A DNA stretch of 64,000 nt from Enterovibrio calviensis DSM 14347. Lineage in GTDB: Bacteria > Pseudomonadota > Gammaproteobacteria > Enterobacterales > Vibrionaceae. The notes under the pieces were generated by a model. The model saw nothing but the letters and a program-made list of their open reading frames with translations. It was not told the DNA's origin and ran no database searches. The stretch is taken from positions 186,001-250,000 of the forward strand of contig NZ_JHZA01000008.1 in assembly GCF_000621165.1 (NCBI RefSeq), given 5' to 3'. How positions within the stretch are numbered: position 1 is the first letter of the stretch; each line of letters starts with the position of its first letter. Both the position numbers and the translations under genes were made by a program. Positions 26,374 to 37,338 of the stretch are shown piece by piece.

Positions 26374-27387
26374 CTACTCTTCCGTGTTCAAACGACGCGT
26401 CAACTGATCACGCAAATTCGGTGGCGTGCCTTTGATCGTCAAAGTGTCAGTGTCTTGATCATAGAAAACACGTTCACCCAGTAACATGCTGTCAAAATTG
26501 ATCGACAGGCCACCGCCGCCGCCAACGAATTTCGTCAGTTTTCGCATCGCCGTCCTGTCCGCAGGAAAGCTCTCTTCTAGCTCGTAACCTTGTTCAGAAG
26601 CAAACTGGTAGAAATCGACGCCTTGCTCATTCTTAGGAAGCTCGCTTGCCAATTCTTTGACAATAACTTCATCACCCGATTGAAGTTGACCGTTGCAGTA
26701 GTCATAAACTTGCTTGCGGTATTCTTGTTTTTCTTCTTTCTCAAGACGGGAATCTGCACAGTAGTCTTCCACCGCTTGCATTAGAACAAGGTTTTGTTGC
26801 TTGGTATCCATGCCGATTTCGGCTTGCATGAAGTCCAAGAAGAAATCTGCCACTTTGCGGCCAACACGGCCTTTAATATAGGTCAGATAGCGATTCGATT
26901 GCGCGTCAGTTTCCCACGTCGACAAATCGATACGAGCAGCGATGTCCATTTTGGCGACGTCAAGGTAGTCCGTTGAGCTGATCTCCAGATCATCCGTGAC
27001 TTTCATGCTGGCTTTGGATTCTAATAATCCAATGAACAAATACTCTGTCGCCAATGAACGGTATTCAGCAATCACCAAAACCCCTTCATCCGCAAATGGA
27101 TATTTGGATAATTCGGTTTTTAATCGCTCTGTTGACTGCGATGAAAATGACAGAAAATCGAGTTCTTGCTTTCTACATGCTTTCAACCAGCTCGCAACTT
27201 CGCTTTCTTCAGCAAATTGGCCAAAACCTTTTGCAGCTTTTGCGTTGTAGACGCGGTGAATCTCGCTGATCAAATTTTCCGTTGAAGGTGAATGAGTTAG
27301 CATCTGATCTCTCAGGTGCACGACTAGTGAATCTTCGCCATCTTTTTTAAGTTGATGAAGAATAACGTTTGAAAGCGTGAGGCTCAT
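26374..27387 (-). CDS. yejK: Nucleoid-associated protein YejK (NdpA)
   Basis: A 337-residue member of the YejK/NdpA family, which associates with the nucleoid in E. coli. It aligns along its whole length with the E. coli protein: KYPFADEGVLVIAEYR near 110, YLTYIKGRVGRKVADFFLDFM, GYELEESFPADR and the C-terminal FDSMLLGERVFYDQDTDTLT. The start MSLTLSNVILHQL at 27387 matches the family; an in-frame ATG four codons earlier is less likely. It is divergent from yejL, as in enterobacteria. The molecular function beyond nucleoid association is unclear. Confidence 0.93.
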   Translation of the reverse strand: MSLTLSNVILHQLKKDGEDSLVVHLRDQMLTHSPSTENLISEIHRVYNAKAAKGFGQFAEESEVASWLKACRKQELDFLSFSSQSTERLKTELSKYPFADEGVLVIAEYRSLATEYLFIGLLESKASMKVTDDLEISSTDYLDVAKMDIAARIDLSTWETDAQSNRYLTYIKGRVGRKVADFFLDFMQAEIGMDTKQQNLVLMQAVEDYCADSRLEKEEKQEYRKQVYDYCNGQLQSGDEVIVKELASELPKNEQGVDFYQFASEQGYELEESFPADRTAMRKLTKFVGGGGGLSINFDSMLLGERVFYDQDTDTLTIKGTPPNLRDQLTRRLNTEE

Positions 27388-27463
27388 AATTGAAAACATT
27401 TTTCGTCAGACTAAAGTGTGAGGTATTATACGCGGCTTCTGCTGACACAAGACAAGAGTTTCT

Positions 27464-27682
27464 ATGCCTGTTACTTCTAAATATCAAGATAAAAACGTTG
27501 AACAGATCCTGAGCGATGTGGTCAATGTTCTTGAAAAGCACAAAGCTTCGACTGACCTTTCGCTGATGGTGGTGGGTAACATCGCTACTAATCTGATGAA
27601 TAACAACCTGCCAGCTGCGCAGCGAAAAGTGATTGCGGAAAAATTTGCTCAAGCTCTGCTGTCTTCTATCGATACAGAGTAA
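27464..27682 (+). CDS. yejL: UPF0352 protein YejL
   Basis: A 72-residue small helical protein of the UPF0352 family ([20 protein letters not shown] and [19 protein letters not shown]). Its function is unknown. It lies between divergent yejK and yejM, 55 bases ahead of yejM, and is probably co-transcribed with it as in E. coli. Confidence 0.93.
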   Translation: MPVTSKYQDKNVEQILSDVVNVLEKHKASTDLSLMVVGNIATNLMNNNLPAAQRKVIAEKFAQALLSSIDTE

Positions 27683-27737
27683 TAAGACCGCGTCGAAAAA
27701 CTTACGCGTTGTAAAATAAAGAGAAGAATTAGCCTTT

Positions 27738-29612
27738 ATGGTAGACAGCGGAAATACGTACAAGGATAAAGTGTCACAGCTGATTAGCTGGGGACACTGG
27801 TTTAGTTTTTTCAATATTATCGCAGCCATGTTGCTGGGGACGCGCTACATAGTGCAATCCGGCTGGCCCGAGACATTGATCGGACAAACTTACCAGTTGT
27901 TGACTTGGATTGGTCACTTCGGTTTTCTGGTTTTTGCCGTCTACATTTTGGTAATTTTCCCGGCAAGCTTCCTCATACCGTCTCAACGACTAATGAGGCT
28001 GTTTGCCGTTCTCGTTTCAACAGCAGGCATGACAGTCTTGCTGCTGGATATCTACGCCTTTGAAACTCTGCATCTTCATCTAAACCCATTGGTTTGGGAA
28101 TTGCTGCTGAGCGGCGAAAAAACAGACATGAATGCCCATTGGCAATATCTGTTTGTGGTTGTTCCTGCGATATTCCTGCTAGAAATCGCCATGTCGGAAT
28201 GGGTTTGGCGTAAGCTCCGAAAACTGTCTCGCAAGCGTGTGGGTGTGCCGATTGCCAGTGTGTTTGCGGTGTGCTTCATTGGCAGCCACCTCATTCATAT
28301 TTGGGCGGATGCGTTCATATACAGCCCAGTCACTGCACAACGTTCTAACTTCCCTATTTCCTATCCCATGACGGCAAAAACCTTCATGGAAAAATATGGA
28401 CTACTTGATCGCCAAGAATATCAACGTCGTCGCGACGAATTGGGTAATCAAGAAAGCGAAGTCATTCGCTATCCATTAGAGAAAATCTCATTTGCTGCTG
28501 ATGCATCAAACCACAATCAGAACTTACTGATCGTGATGGTTGATAGCCTGCGTTCTGACATGCTCGACCCTGTCGTGATGCCAAACTTAAGTCAGTTCAG
28601 CAAAGACAACGTCACGTATTCGAATCACTACAGTTCCAGCAATGATGCGATGGCGGGTCTATTTGGCCTGTTTTATGGCCTACCTGGTAGCTATGCACAA
28701 AGTGCTAGAACAGAAGGTCTTAGCCCTCTGCTCGTTGATACATTGGACAAAAAAGGGTATCGCTTTGGCTTATTCAGCGCCGATAATTTTGAAAATCCAA
28801 TTTACTATCAGAGCATTTTTGGCAAGCATCTTAACGAGGTCAAAGACGTCGTCTCTAATGAAGCATGGGTTGCTGATCACATGGCCGCAGATAACCTCGA
28901 CACGTGGATCAAAGAAGGCAACACCACCAAACCTTGGTTTGCTTACCTAGAGCTAAAAAGTGTCACTGAGTACGAGCAAGGTGGGGATTACGATCGCCCG
29001 TTCCAGCCATCTCTTGATAACGACCTAGCCAGTGTTGGCGAACACACAACCTTGGTTCTCAAGAACAGCTATAACAATGCCGCCTACTATGTTGATGGCT
29101 TGCTGGGTGAGCTATTCGACACGCTCGAAGCGAACGGCCAACTTGATAACACCATTGTTGTTGTGACCGCCAATCACGGTACTGAATTCAATGAAACCGG
29201 CTCTAACAGCTGGGGCGCAAACACTAACTACAGCAAGTACCAGTTACAGGTTCCTATGGTGATCCATTGGCCTAATCAAGCAGCGCGCAACGTTGACGTA
29301 TACAGCTCGCACTTGGACATTGTACCCACCTTGATGGAATCTATGCTTGCAACAGACAGCCCTTCTGAAATGTATACGAGTGGCCGTAACCTATTTGAAT
29401 TGGCAGATAAGCCACGCCGATGGGTGATTGCAGGCGATAGCCGAGACATCGTTGTGGTTCAACCGGACAAAACCACTGTCGTCGACAAATTCGGTAACTA
29501 CCGTATTTACGACAGTAACTACAAGCTACAGCCGGAAGGAAAGCCTCAACTGTCTGTGCTTATGCAGGTCATGCATGAGCTAAAACGCTTCTACCATCCC
29601 GAGCAAAATTGA
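27738..29612 (+). CDS. yejM: YejM/PbgA inner-membrane regulator of lipid A synthesis
   Basis: A 624-residue protein with five membrane segments in the first 210 residues (DUF3413) and a periplasmic sulfatase-like domain from about 255 (LLIVMVDSLRSDMLDP). PbgA/YejM binds lipid A in the periplasm and, through LapB and FtsH, sets the stability of LpxC and so the amount of lipopolysaccharide. The metal site is not like that of active sulfatases: the motif around VDSLRSDM keeps the Asp but lacks the Cys/Ser formylglycine signature, as is usual for YejM. The gene is followed by a terminator and then tRNA-Pro, the E. coli order. Confidence 0.93.
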   Translation: MVDSGNTYKDKVSQLISWGHWFSFFNIIAAMLLGTRYIVQSGWPETLIGQTYQLLTWIGHFGFLVFAVYILVIFPASFLIPSQRLMRLFAVLVSTAGMTVLLLDIYAFETLHLHLNPLVWELLLSGEKTDMNAHWQYLFVVVPAIFLLEIAMSEWVWRKLRKLSRKRVGVPIASVFAVCFIGSHLIHIWADAFIYSPVTAQRSNFPISYPMTAKTFMEKYGLLDRQEYQRRRDELGNQESEVIRYPLEKISFAADASNHNQNLLIVMVDSLRSDMLDPVVMPNLSQFSKDNVTYSNHYSSSNDAMAGLFGLFYGLPGSYAQSARTEGLSPLLVDTLDKKGYRFGLFSADNFENPIYYQSIFGKHLNEVKDVVSNEAWVADHMAADNLDTWIKEGNTTKPWFAYLELKSVTEYEQGGDYDRPFQPSLDNDLASVGEHTTLVLKNSYNNAAYYVDGLLGELFDTLEANGQLDNTIVVVTANHGTEFNETGSNSWGANTNYSKYQLQVPMVIHWPNQAARNVDVYSSHLDIVPTLMESMLATDSPSEMYTSGRNLFELADKPRRWVIAGDSRDIVVVQPDKTTVVDKFGNYRIYDSNYKLQPEGKPQLSVLMQVMHELKRFYHPEQN

Positions 29613-29617
29613 TGCAT

Positions 29618-29646
29618 AAGGCAGCCTAAATGGCTGCCTTCATTTT
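29618..29646 (+). terminator. Terminator after yejM
   Basis: Stem AAGGCAGCC / GGCTGCCTT with loop TAAAT, followed by CATTTTC. Confidence 0.8.
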
Positions 29647-29687
29647 CTCCAAATGCTTGAAATAGTCACGTTTAATGACAAAGTAGA

Positions 29688-29716
29688 TTGACACTCAGAT
29701 CATGTGTTCGTACCAT
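29688..29716 (+). promoter_or_regulatory. Sigma-70 promoter of tRNA-Pro
   Basis: A perfect -35 TTGACA (29688-29693), a 17-base spacer and a -10 TACCAT (4 of 6 matches) lie just upstream of the tRNA, predicting a transcript start near 29723. Confidence 0.65.
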
Positions 29717-29729
29717 GATTTCACGTAGT

Positions 29730-29806
29730 CGGTCTGTAGCGCAGCTTGGTAGCGCACTGTCATGGGGTGTCAGGGGTCGGAGGTTCAAATCCTCTCAGAC
29801 CGACCA
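29730..29806 (+). tRNA. proL: tRNA-Pro (anticodon GGG)
   Basis: A 77-base cloverleaf: acceptor CGGTCTG/CAGACCG, D arm with GCGCAGCTTGGTAGCGC, and anticodon loop ATGGGGT giving anticodon GGG. The T arm is GGAGGTTCAAATCCTC and the encoded 3' end ACCA. The anticodon stem has one T-T mismatch that is also present in E. coli proL. Location after yejM matches E. coli. Confidence 0.97.
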
Positions 29807-29815
29807 TTTTTTGAG

Positions 29816-29846
29816 AGCCCGCAGCTTTTTAGCTGCGGGCTTTTTC
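29816..29846 (+). terminator. Terminator after tRNA-Pro
   Basis: Perfect 11-bp stem AGCCCGCAGCT / AGCTGCGGGCT followed by TTTTT. Confidence 0.92.
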
Positions 29847-29899
29847 GTTGGTGCTTTGTTCGCTAGTATCCAACCTCTCACTATTATTTGGATGGCGAA

Positions 29900-30658
29900 A
29901 TGGATGTCTCTATCGAGTTTGGCGCACTACTTATCGTACTAGGCTTTGTTGCTGGCATCATCAACACGCTCGCTGGCGGTGGATCAAACCTCACCATACC
30001 CGCATTGATTGTGCTTGGGATGCCTGCTGAAGTGGCTAATGCGACAAACCGCGTTGGTGTGCTCATGCAAAGCGTGTCTGGCGTTGCTGGCTTTCGCCAC
30101 CATAAACGCCTCGAAAATACGGACCTAGTGGCGATTCTCATTCCAACATTCATAGGTGGCGCCGCAGGCGCAGTTGCGGCGGCGTGGCTTCCCTCCAGCA
30201 TCATTAAGCCCCTACTTCTTGGCACAATGCTCCTAATGGCATTTGTGATGCTCATCAAACCCAGTCTCGTTAGCCCAGATGCAGATGAACCTTTCCGTTT
30301 GGTCAAAGACACACCGTCATCTTTGATAGGGTTACTCATTGCAGGTTTCTATGGCGGATTTGTCCAAGCTGGCGTTGGTTTCGTGTTACTTGCCGCGCTT
30401 TGTGGGACATTGCGTTATGATTTGGTGCGAGGTAATGCGCTCAAACTGGTTTGCACACTCGCCTTCACCTCAATCTCTCTTGTCATCTTTATCTGGCACG
30501 ACCTTATCCTATGGCTGCCAGGTCTTTTGCTCGCGATCGGCTCCATGGTCGGTGCTTGGTTGGCGGTTAAATTTGCCATTAAAGCAAATCCTAATACTCT
30601 GAAGTGGTTCTTGTTCTTGATGACATTAGTGGGTTGTGTTTTTGCCTATACTTCATAG
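29900..30658 (+). CDS. TauE/SafE-family membrane permease
   Basis: A 252-residue membrane protein with about eight segments in two repeats, each starting with a glycine-rich loop: GIINTLAGGGSNLTIPALI and the second GGFVQAGVGFVLLAAL. The motif NATNRVGVLMQ is typical of the family. Members export sulfite, sulfoacetate or related organosulfur anions, or take up similar anions; the substrate here is unknown. The ATG at 29900 is preferred to a TTG four codons upstream. It lies alone between the tRNA and the GGDEF gene. Confidence 0.88.
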   Translation: MDVSIEFGALLIVLGFVAGIINTLAGGGSNLTIPALIVLGMPAEVANATNRVGVLMQSVSGVAGFRHHKRLENTDLVAILIPTFIGGAAGAVAAAWLPSSIIKPLLLGTMLLMAFVMLIKPSLVSPDADEPFRLVKDTPSSLIGLLIAGFYGGFVQAGVGFVLLAALCGTLRYDLVRGNALKLVCTLAFTSISLVIFIWHDLILWLPGLLLAIGSMVGAWLAVKFAIKANPNTLKWFLFLMTLVGCVFAYTS

Positions 30659-30869
30659 CCTTAACGCGTAGTTTCCCCCACTTATCGCTGGGCAGGCACG
30701 ACGTGCGACCAAAACATTTTACCCCCATCACAACCTACAATGGCCACTTGTGACGTCAGTCGAAGATGACGTAAATTCAGACAGTTATCAGTAGGTTTGC
30801 TGTCATACTGCCGAAAAAAGAATAGAAGCAAAATCACGTTTTCGTCAGCTATATAGGGAGTCGTAGAGC

Positions 30870-32465
30870 ATGATTGCTCTGGATTACGCATTCTGCCTCA
30901 CGGTAGGACAAGCTATTTGTCCGCAGAAAGATATTAATGATTTCTGTCTTGCACTTGGGCATGCGTTCATAGCGCAGTCTCCTGACGCACGCTGTCAACT
31001 GATGATTCGTGACGAACAGCATGAAGAATGGATGCAATTAGCTGATATCAAGCCAAAGTACTTTCAGCTATTTTCCCCCATGGTTCCCGCATGCAACCGG
31101 GATATCGAACTGCTCACTCAACGGTTCACGCAAAAGAATCATACTGTCAAAGACGACCTCTCCTATCTACTCATACCCTTGAAGATCAGAGGCGGCGCTT
31201 ATGGTGCTTTGGTTTTGACGACGCCATTCTCTTTTAAGGCAGACTCCCATGCTTGCGAGATGCTGTCACTGCTCATCTCTGGTGCATTGGATAGTCACCT
31301 TCAACAACAAGCTTTTTTAACGGAAAAGACTCAGCACCTAAAGACAGAAGAGAAACGCATTCAAGAAGTGAGCTCGCAAAAAGGGTTGTTAGAACAGCTA
31401 CATATATTGCACAAGATCTCTCTGCGCCTGTGGCACTCACGTTCTCTCGACAATATGCTTCACACTGCGGTGTATGAGTGTATTCACGCGCTTGATTTTG
31501 ATCGAATGGCCATATTTCTTCTTAACACCCATACCGGATTGATGCGTGGAACGTACGGCACGGATATCAATGGAACAGTGACCAACGAGCAATGGTATTG
31601 CACTGCGATGTACGAGCATTACCATGCAAAGTCAACGCTGGACAAAAAGCAGCACATTACTATCAACGAAGATGTGCCTCTTTTTCACGACAACAAAGAA
31701 GTAGGCACTGGTTGGAACGCAACGATTTCACTGTGGGATGGCGATGACCCCATTGGATGGATTGCCTGCGATAACCTTATCTCTGGAACACCATTAAAAA
31801 GCTATCATTGTGAACTGTTGAAGTTACTTGGCGTGACTATGTCACAACATCTAATCCAGCGGCATGCTCAAGACCAATTAAAATCACTGAATCTATCGCT
31901 CGAGCAGCGTGTCGCTGACCGTACCGCGCAATTAGAAGAAGTAAATCGTCGCCTTAACCAAATATCTCGTGAAGACAGCCTCACTAAAATCCCCAACCGT
32001 CGTATGCTGGATGAAAGGCTCGAGGAAGAGTGGCGAAGAGCGATACGCTATCAAACACCGCTCACTATATTGATTGTCGATATTGATCATTTCAAACAAT
32101 ACAACGACATGTATGGTCATGCTTTAGGTGACAAGTGTTTGGCGCAAGTGGCTGAAGCGTTAAGCCATGTAGAACGAAGAGCTGGCGCAACTCTCGCGCG
32201 ATTTGGCGGAGAAGAGTTCGTGTTCTTGCTTCCCGGTATCACTAAAGAGGAGTCAAGAATCGTTGCTGAACGAGCCCTTGCAGCGGTATCTTCACTCCAA
32301 ATCCCTCATGGCGCGTCACCCATCGCACCCTATGTCACCATCAGTGCAGGTGCCAAAACCTGCACTCCGGACAAACCTAACAACCAGCAGCAATTGTTCA
32401 TTGATGCTGATGTGGCGCTCTACGAAGCCAAGAGTTGCGGTAAAAATCAGGCCTTTGTTTTATAA
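30870..32465 (+). CDS. GAF-GGDEF diguanylate cyclase
   Basis: A 531-residue soluble protein. The first part resembles one or two GAF-type sensor domains (about 1-150 and 180-325). A coiled coil follows (LKSLNLSLEQRVADRTAQLE), then a GGDEF domain (about 365-531) with the catalytic signature GGEEF at 446-450. The inhibitory I-site expected just before it reads RAGA, so the Asp of RxxD is missing and product inhibition is probably weak. It should make cyclic di-GMP from GTP, opposing the HD-GYP enzyme at the left edge. SD GGGAG precedes the start. Its last 19 bases overlap the 3' end of convergent topB. Confidence 0.92.
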   Translation: MIALDYAFCLTVGQAICPQKDINDFCLALGHAFIAQSPDARCQLMIRDEQHEEWMQLADIKPKYFQLFSPMVPACNRDIELLTQRFTQKNHTVKDDLSYLLIPLKIRGGAYGALVLTTPFSFKADSHACEMLSLLISGALDSHLQQQAFLTEKTQHLKTEEKRIQEVSSQKGLLEQLHILHKISLRLWHSRSLDNMLHTAVYECIHALDFDRMAIFLLNTHTGLMRGTYGTDINGTVTNEQWYCTAMYEHYHAKSTLDKKQHITINEDVPLFHDNKEVGTGWNATISLWDGDDPIGWIACDNLISGTPLKSYHCELLKLLGVTMSQHLIQRHAQDQLKSLNLSLEQRVADRTAQLEEVNRRLNQISREDSLTKIPNRRMLDERLEEEWRRAIRYQTPLTILIVDIDHFKQYNDMYGHALGDKCLAQVAEALSHVERRAGATLARFGGEEFVFLLPGITKEESRIVAERALAAVSSLQIPHGASPIAPYVTISAGAKTCTPDKPNNQQQLFIDADVALYEAKSCGKNQAFVL

Positions 32466-34381
32466 CGCTTCCGTTTAGGCCCGCCACTGCCTTTTCGTTT
32501 TTTGAACGGATTAGGTTGAGCCGGTAACGAACGTAAGCTGTCTGGAACAGGCCCTTTTCTTACCGAGGCCATCAAGTCCACTAACTCCGACTCTAACGCT
32601 GCCATAAAAGGTTGATAGCTCCCTTTTTTGTCCGCCATGTCTTGGAGCTGTCTTTCCCAATGCGCCGTCATATCCGGATAGGCCGACTTTTCTGGTATCG
32701 CATCAATAAGACCACAAGCCGAGGCCGTTGCCCGTATTTGTTTTCCTTCGCGTGAGAGCAGACTGCGCTTAAACAACAGTTCGAGAATACCTGCACGCGT
32801 CGCTTCGGTTCCTAGCCCATCTGTATCTCTGAGAATTTTTTTCAGCTCGGCTTCTTTTACAAAACGAGCAATACCCGTCATCGCTTGCAATAACGTGGCT
32901 TCAGTAAAATGCCTAGGCGGCTCGGTCATGCAATCTTTGATTTCACCACGTTCACACGTCAGCACCGTTCCCTTGCTTAACGGAGGAACTTGGCTTTCGA
33001 TATCTTCTTTTTGCGAGGCGTTATCGCGCGTAAGCAAGGCTCGCCACCCTGCAAGGGTCAACTGCTTGCCTTTGGCAACAAAGATGCCTCCCGCAATCTC
33101 GAAGTCCAATTTGGCTTCCACGTACTCGGCCGAAGGGTAGAATTGCATGAGATACTGACGAGCAATCAGTTCGTAGACATCTTTCTCCCTTCCACTCAAG
33201 ACTTGGCTACTTTTGCCCGTGGGAATAATGGCATGGTGCGCTTCCACTTTGCTGTCATTCCACGCTTTGGATTTAAGCAACAAATTGGCATTTTTTACGG
33301 CATCACTCAGAGGAGGCGCAGTTTTACTAATTGCTGACGTCACTGCTGACGCTTCTTTTAGGTGTTCTTTTGGCAGGTAGCGACTGTCTGAACGCGGGTA
33401 AGTAATCACCTTGTGTTTTTCATATAGAGACTGACAACACGCCAATACATCCGCGGCACTCATGTTGAAGCGTTTAGCGGCATCAATCTGAAGCGCAGAG
33501 AGGCTATATGGCAACGGCGGCGCTTGCTTGGTGCCTTTGCGCTCTGAAACCACTACCGTGGCAGGTTGGTTGGCAATACGTTGAGCAACGTTTTCCACCA
33601 ACTTCCTTGATAACACTCTCCCCTCTTCATCCTGCCAAGGCTGACACGATTCGCTGGGTTGCCAGCGCGCAAAGATGTTATTGCCCTGATACGCAATAAC
33701 AGCATCTAACTGATAAAACGGCTTTGGCACAAATGCAGCTATCTCTCGATCGCGACGAACCACCAAACCAAGCACAGGTGTTTGCACGCGCCCAACCGAG
33801 AGGACACCTTGATAACCAGCCTGCTTACCAAGCAGTGTGTACGCTCGTGACATGTTCATGCCATAGAGCCAATCCGCGCGAGAACGTGCAAGCGCTGATA
33901 CCGAAAGCGGCACAAAATCGAGATTGCTTCGCATGGCAGACAGGGCTTTTGTCACCGCCGAAACGTTGAGGTCATTGATCAAGAGTCGCTGAATACGTTG
34001 TTTTTTCGCTTCCGGCAATTTAGCGAAGCTAAACACCTCATCCACCAGCAATTGCCCTTCTCTATCGGGGTCACCCGCGTGAATAATATCATTGAATTGC
34101 TTCAGCAATTTCTTCACAACGGATAGCTGTTTTGCTGCTGATTTTCTTGGTTTAAGAATCCAAGGATCAGGAAGGATTGGCAGGTCGTCTAATCGCCAAG
34201 TCTTGTACTTTTCGTCATAGGCATCAGGCTCTGCCTGCTCAAGCAGATGGCCAATACACCATGTGACAGTGTCGCCATTGGCAGCTTGAACATAGCCTTC
34301 GTGATTTTTATGAGGTTTAGGCAGTGCAGCAACAATGGCGCGGCCTAGGCTGGGCTTTTCTGCAATAAAGAGTCGGGCCAT
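32447..34381 (-). CDS. topB: DNA topoisomerase III
   Basis: A 644-residue type IA topoisomerase that decatenates and relaxes DNA through a 5'-phosphotyrosine link. The TOPRIM domain has the metal pair in HAGDPDREGQ (Asp103, Asp105) and Glu8 in IAEKPS; the catalytic Tyr328 lies in KVITYPRSDS. SVGRVQTPVLGLVVRRD is the type IA signature. The C-terminal tail is basic (PFKKRKGSGGPKRKRYKTKA), as in E. coli TopB, and binds DNA. The 3' end overlaps the convergent GGDEF gene, leaving no room for a separate terminator. A 32-bp palindrome lies about 60 bases upstream of the start. Confidence 0.96.
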   Translation of the reverse strand: MARLFIAEKPSLGRAIVAALPKPHKNHEGYVQAANGDTVTWCIGHLLEQAEPDAYDEKYKTWRLDDLPILPDPWILKPRKSAAKQLSVVKKLLKQFNDIIHAGDPDREGQLLVDEVFSFAKLPEAKKQRIQRLLINDLNVSAVTKALSAMRSNLDFVPLSVSALARSRADWLYGMNMSRAYTLLGKQAGYQGVLSVGRVQTPVLGLVVRRDREIAAFVPKPFYQLDAVIAYQGNNIFARWQPSESCQPWQDEEGRVLSRKLVENVAQRIANQPATVVVSERKGTKQAPPLPYSLSALQIDAAKRFNMSAADVLACCQSLYEKHKVITYPRSDSRYLPKEHLKEASAVTSAISKTAPPLSDAVKNANLLLKSKAWNDSKVEAHHAIIPTGKSSQVLSGREKDVYELIARQYLMQFYPSAEYVEAKLDFEIAGGIFVAKGKQLTLAGWRALLTRDNASQKEDIESQVPPLSKGTVLTCERGEIKDCMTEPPRHFTEATLLQAMTGIARFVKEAELKKILRDTDGLGTEATRAGILELLFKRSLLSREGKQIRATASACGLIDAIPEKSAYPDMTAHWERQLQDMADKKGSYQPFMAALESELVDLMASVRKGPVPDSLRSLPAQPNPFKKRKGSGGPKRKRYKTKA

Positions 34382-34440
34382 GGGGAAACCAGTTTACGGA
34401 TCTATTGCCGACAATTTAGCGAAAATAAAGGGGGTTAACA

Positions 34441-34472
34441 ACAATTAACTGGATATTTATCCAGTTAATTGT
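34441..34472. repeat. 32-bp perfect palindrome between ydjA and topB
   Basis: Arms ACAATTAACTGGATA and TATCCAGTTAATTGT are perfect 15-bp inverted repeats around a central TT. It sits 59 bases upstream of topB and 21 bases beyond the ydjA stop. It could be a terminator of ydjA without a clear T tract, or an operator for a dimeric regulator of topB. Confidence 0.7.
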
Positions 34473-34493
34473 GAGTGATGAATACAGATGGGA

Positions 34494-35042
34494 TCAAAGA
34501 TAGGAAACGTATTTGCTGGTGTCGCGTTTCGGCGCATTTGCAGGTGTGCAATCCGGTGTGCCGACATAAAGGAAACCAACAATTTGATCATCACCAGCAA
34601 CATCAAACGCTTCACGAACCGCCGCATGATATGCCCATTTACCCGTTCGCCAAAAACCTTGGAAGCCTTGGGCAACCGCAGCCATCTGCATCGCTTGTGC
34701 GGCGCAGCCTGCTGATATGTGTTGTTCGATCAACGGGACTTTATCGTGATGTTTAGTGCGTGCAATGACAGTGATCACCATTGGGGCGCGGTGCGGAGAG
34801 TTCGCCGCTTTTTCAATCACAGCGCTTTCTTCATTATCGGCTTGGGCAGCATTTTTCAAGATGGCAGAAAGCTTGTCCAATCCCTCCCCTGTTGCCACTA
34901 CAAATTGCCATGGCGTGAGCGCTCCATGATCCGGTGCGCGCAGGCCAGCAGCCAGCATGTTTTCCAGTGCATCACCTTCTGGAGCGGGTGCCGATAAGCG
35001 AGGAATAGAACGACGTTGAGTCAGTAAATGTAATGCGTCCAT
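34494..35042 (-). CDS. ydjA: NAD(P)H nitroreductase YdjA family
   Basis: A 182-residue FMN-dependent minimal nitroreductase. The N terminus MDALHLLTQRRSIPRL and APDHGALTPWQF hold FMN-contacting Arg, Ser and His residues; the core ISAGCAAQAMQMAAVAQGF and the C-terminal VGFLYVGTP match E. coli YdjA closely. The start at 35042 matches the family; the frame extends 18 codons further upstream. Natural substrates are unknown; enzymes of this type reduce nitroaromatics weakly. It is next to topB and near sppA, as in E. coli. Confidence 0.9.
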   Translation of the reverse strand: MDALHLLTQRRSIPRLSAPAPEGDALENMLAAGLRAPDHGALTPWQFVVATGEGLDKLSAILKNAAQADNEESAVIEKAANSPHRAPMVITVIARTKHHDKVPLIEQHISAGCAAQAMQMAAVAQGFQGFWRTGKWAYHAAVREAFDVAGDDQIVGFLYVGTPDCTPANAPKRDTSKYVSYL

Positions 35043-35097
35043 GGAAGCCCCAATATTGATTCCGTTAATTTGCATTTGTTGCCCTAAAAATAACACA

Positions 35098-35125
35098 AAC
35101 CCGAAGGATCAACTCCATTCGGGTT
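35098..35125 (-). terminator. Terminator of fadH
   Basis: On the minus strand the stem AACCCGAA / TTCGGGTT is followed by TGTGTTATTTTT, 42 bases beyond the fadH stop and just ahead of ydjA. Confidence 0.7.
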
Positions 35126-35166
35126 ATGTGGGATTAAGTAAACACAAAGGGTTAACTCGTCATAAG

Positions 35167-37179
<2,013 letters not shown>

Positions 37180-37241
37180 CTACGCTTCCATGTTCATTTT
37201 TATTCTGATGAGACAACCATAAACCCGTCAAACAGAAGTTT

Positions 37242-37251
37242 CAAACGTTTG
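37242..37251. promoter_or_regulatory. Palindrome in the fadH-sppA intergenic region
   Basis: CAAACGTTTG is a perfect 10-bp palindrome 66 bases upstream of fadH. Its half-sites resemble those of PsrA-type fatty-acid regulators (CAAAC and GTTTG), but those sites normally have a 2-4 base spacer, which is missing here. Weak evidence. Confidence 0.25.
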
Positions 37252-37338
37252 TTTACATTTTTACAACATAAATCAAAGCTAGGTTATCCAAACAGGATTG
37301 GTTACGATTACAGACATGAAAAGAAGCTGGGTAAACAA

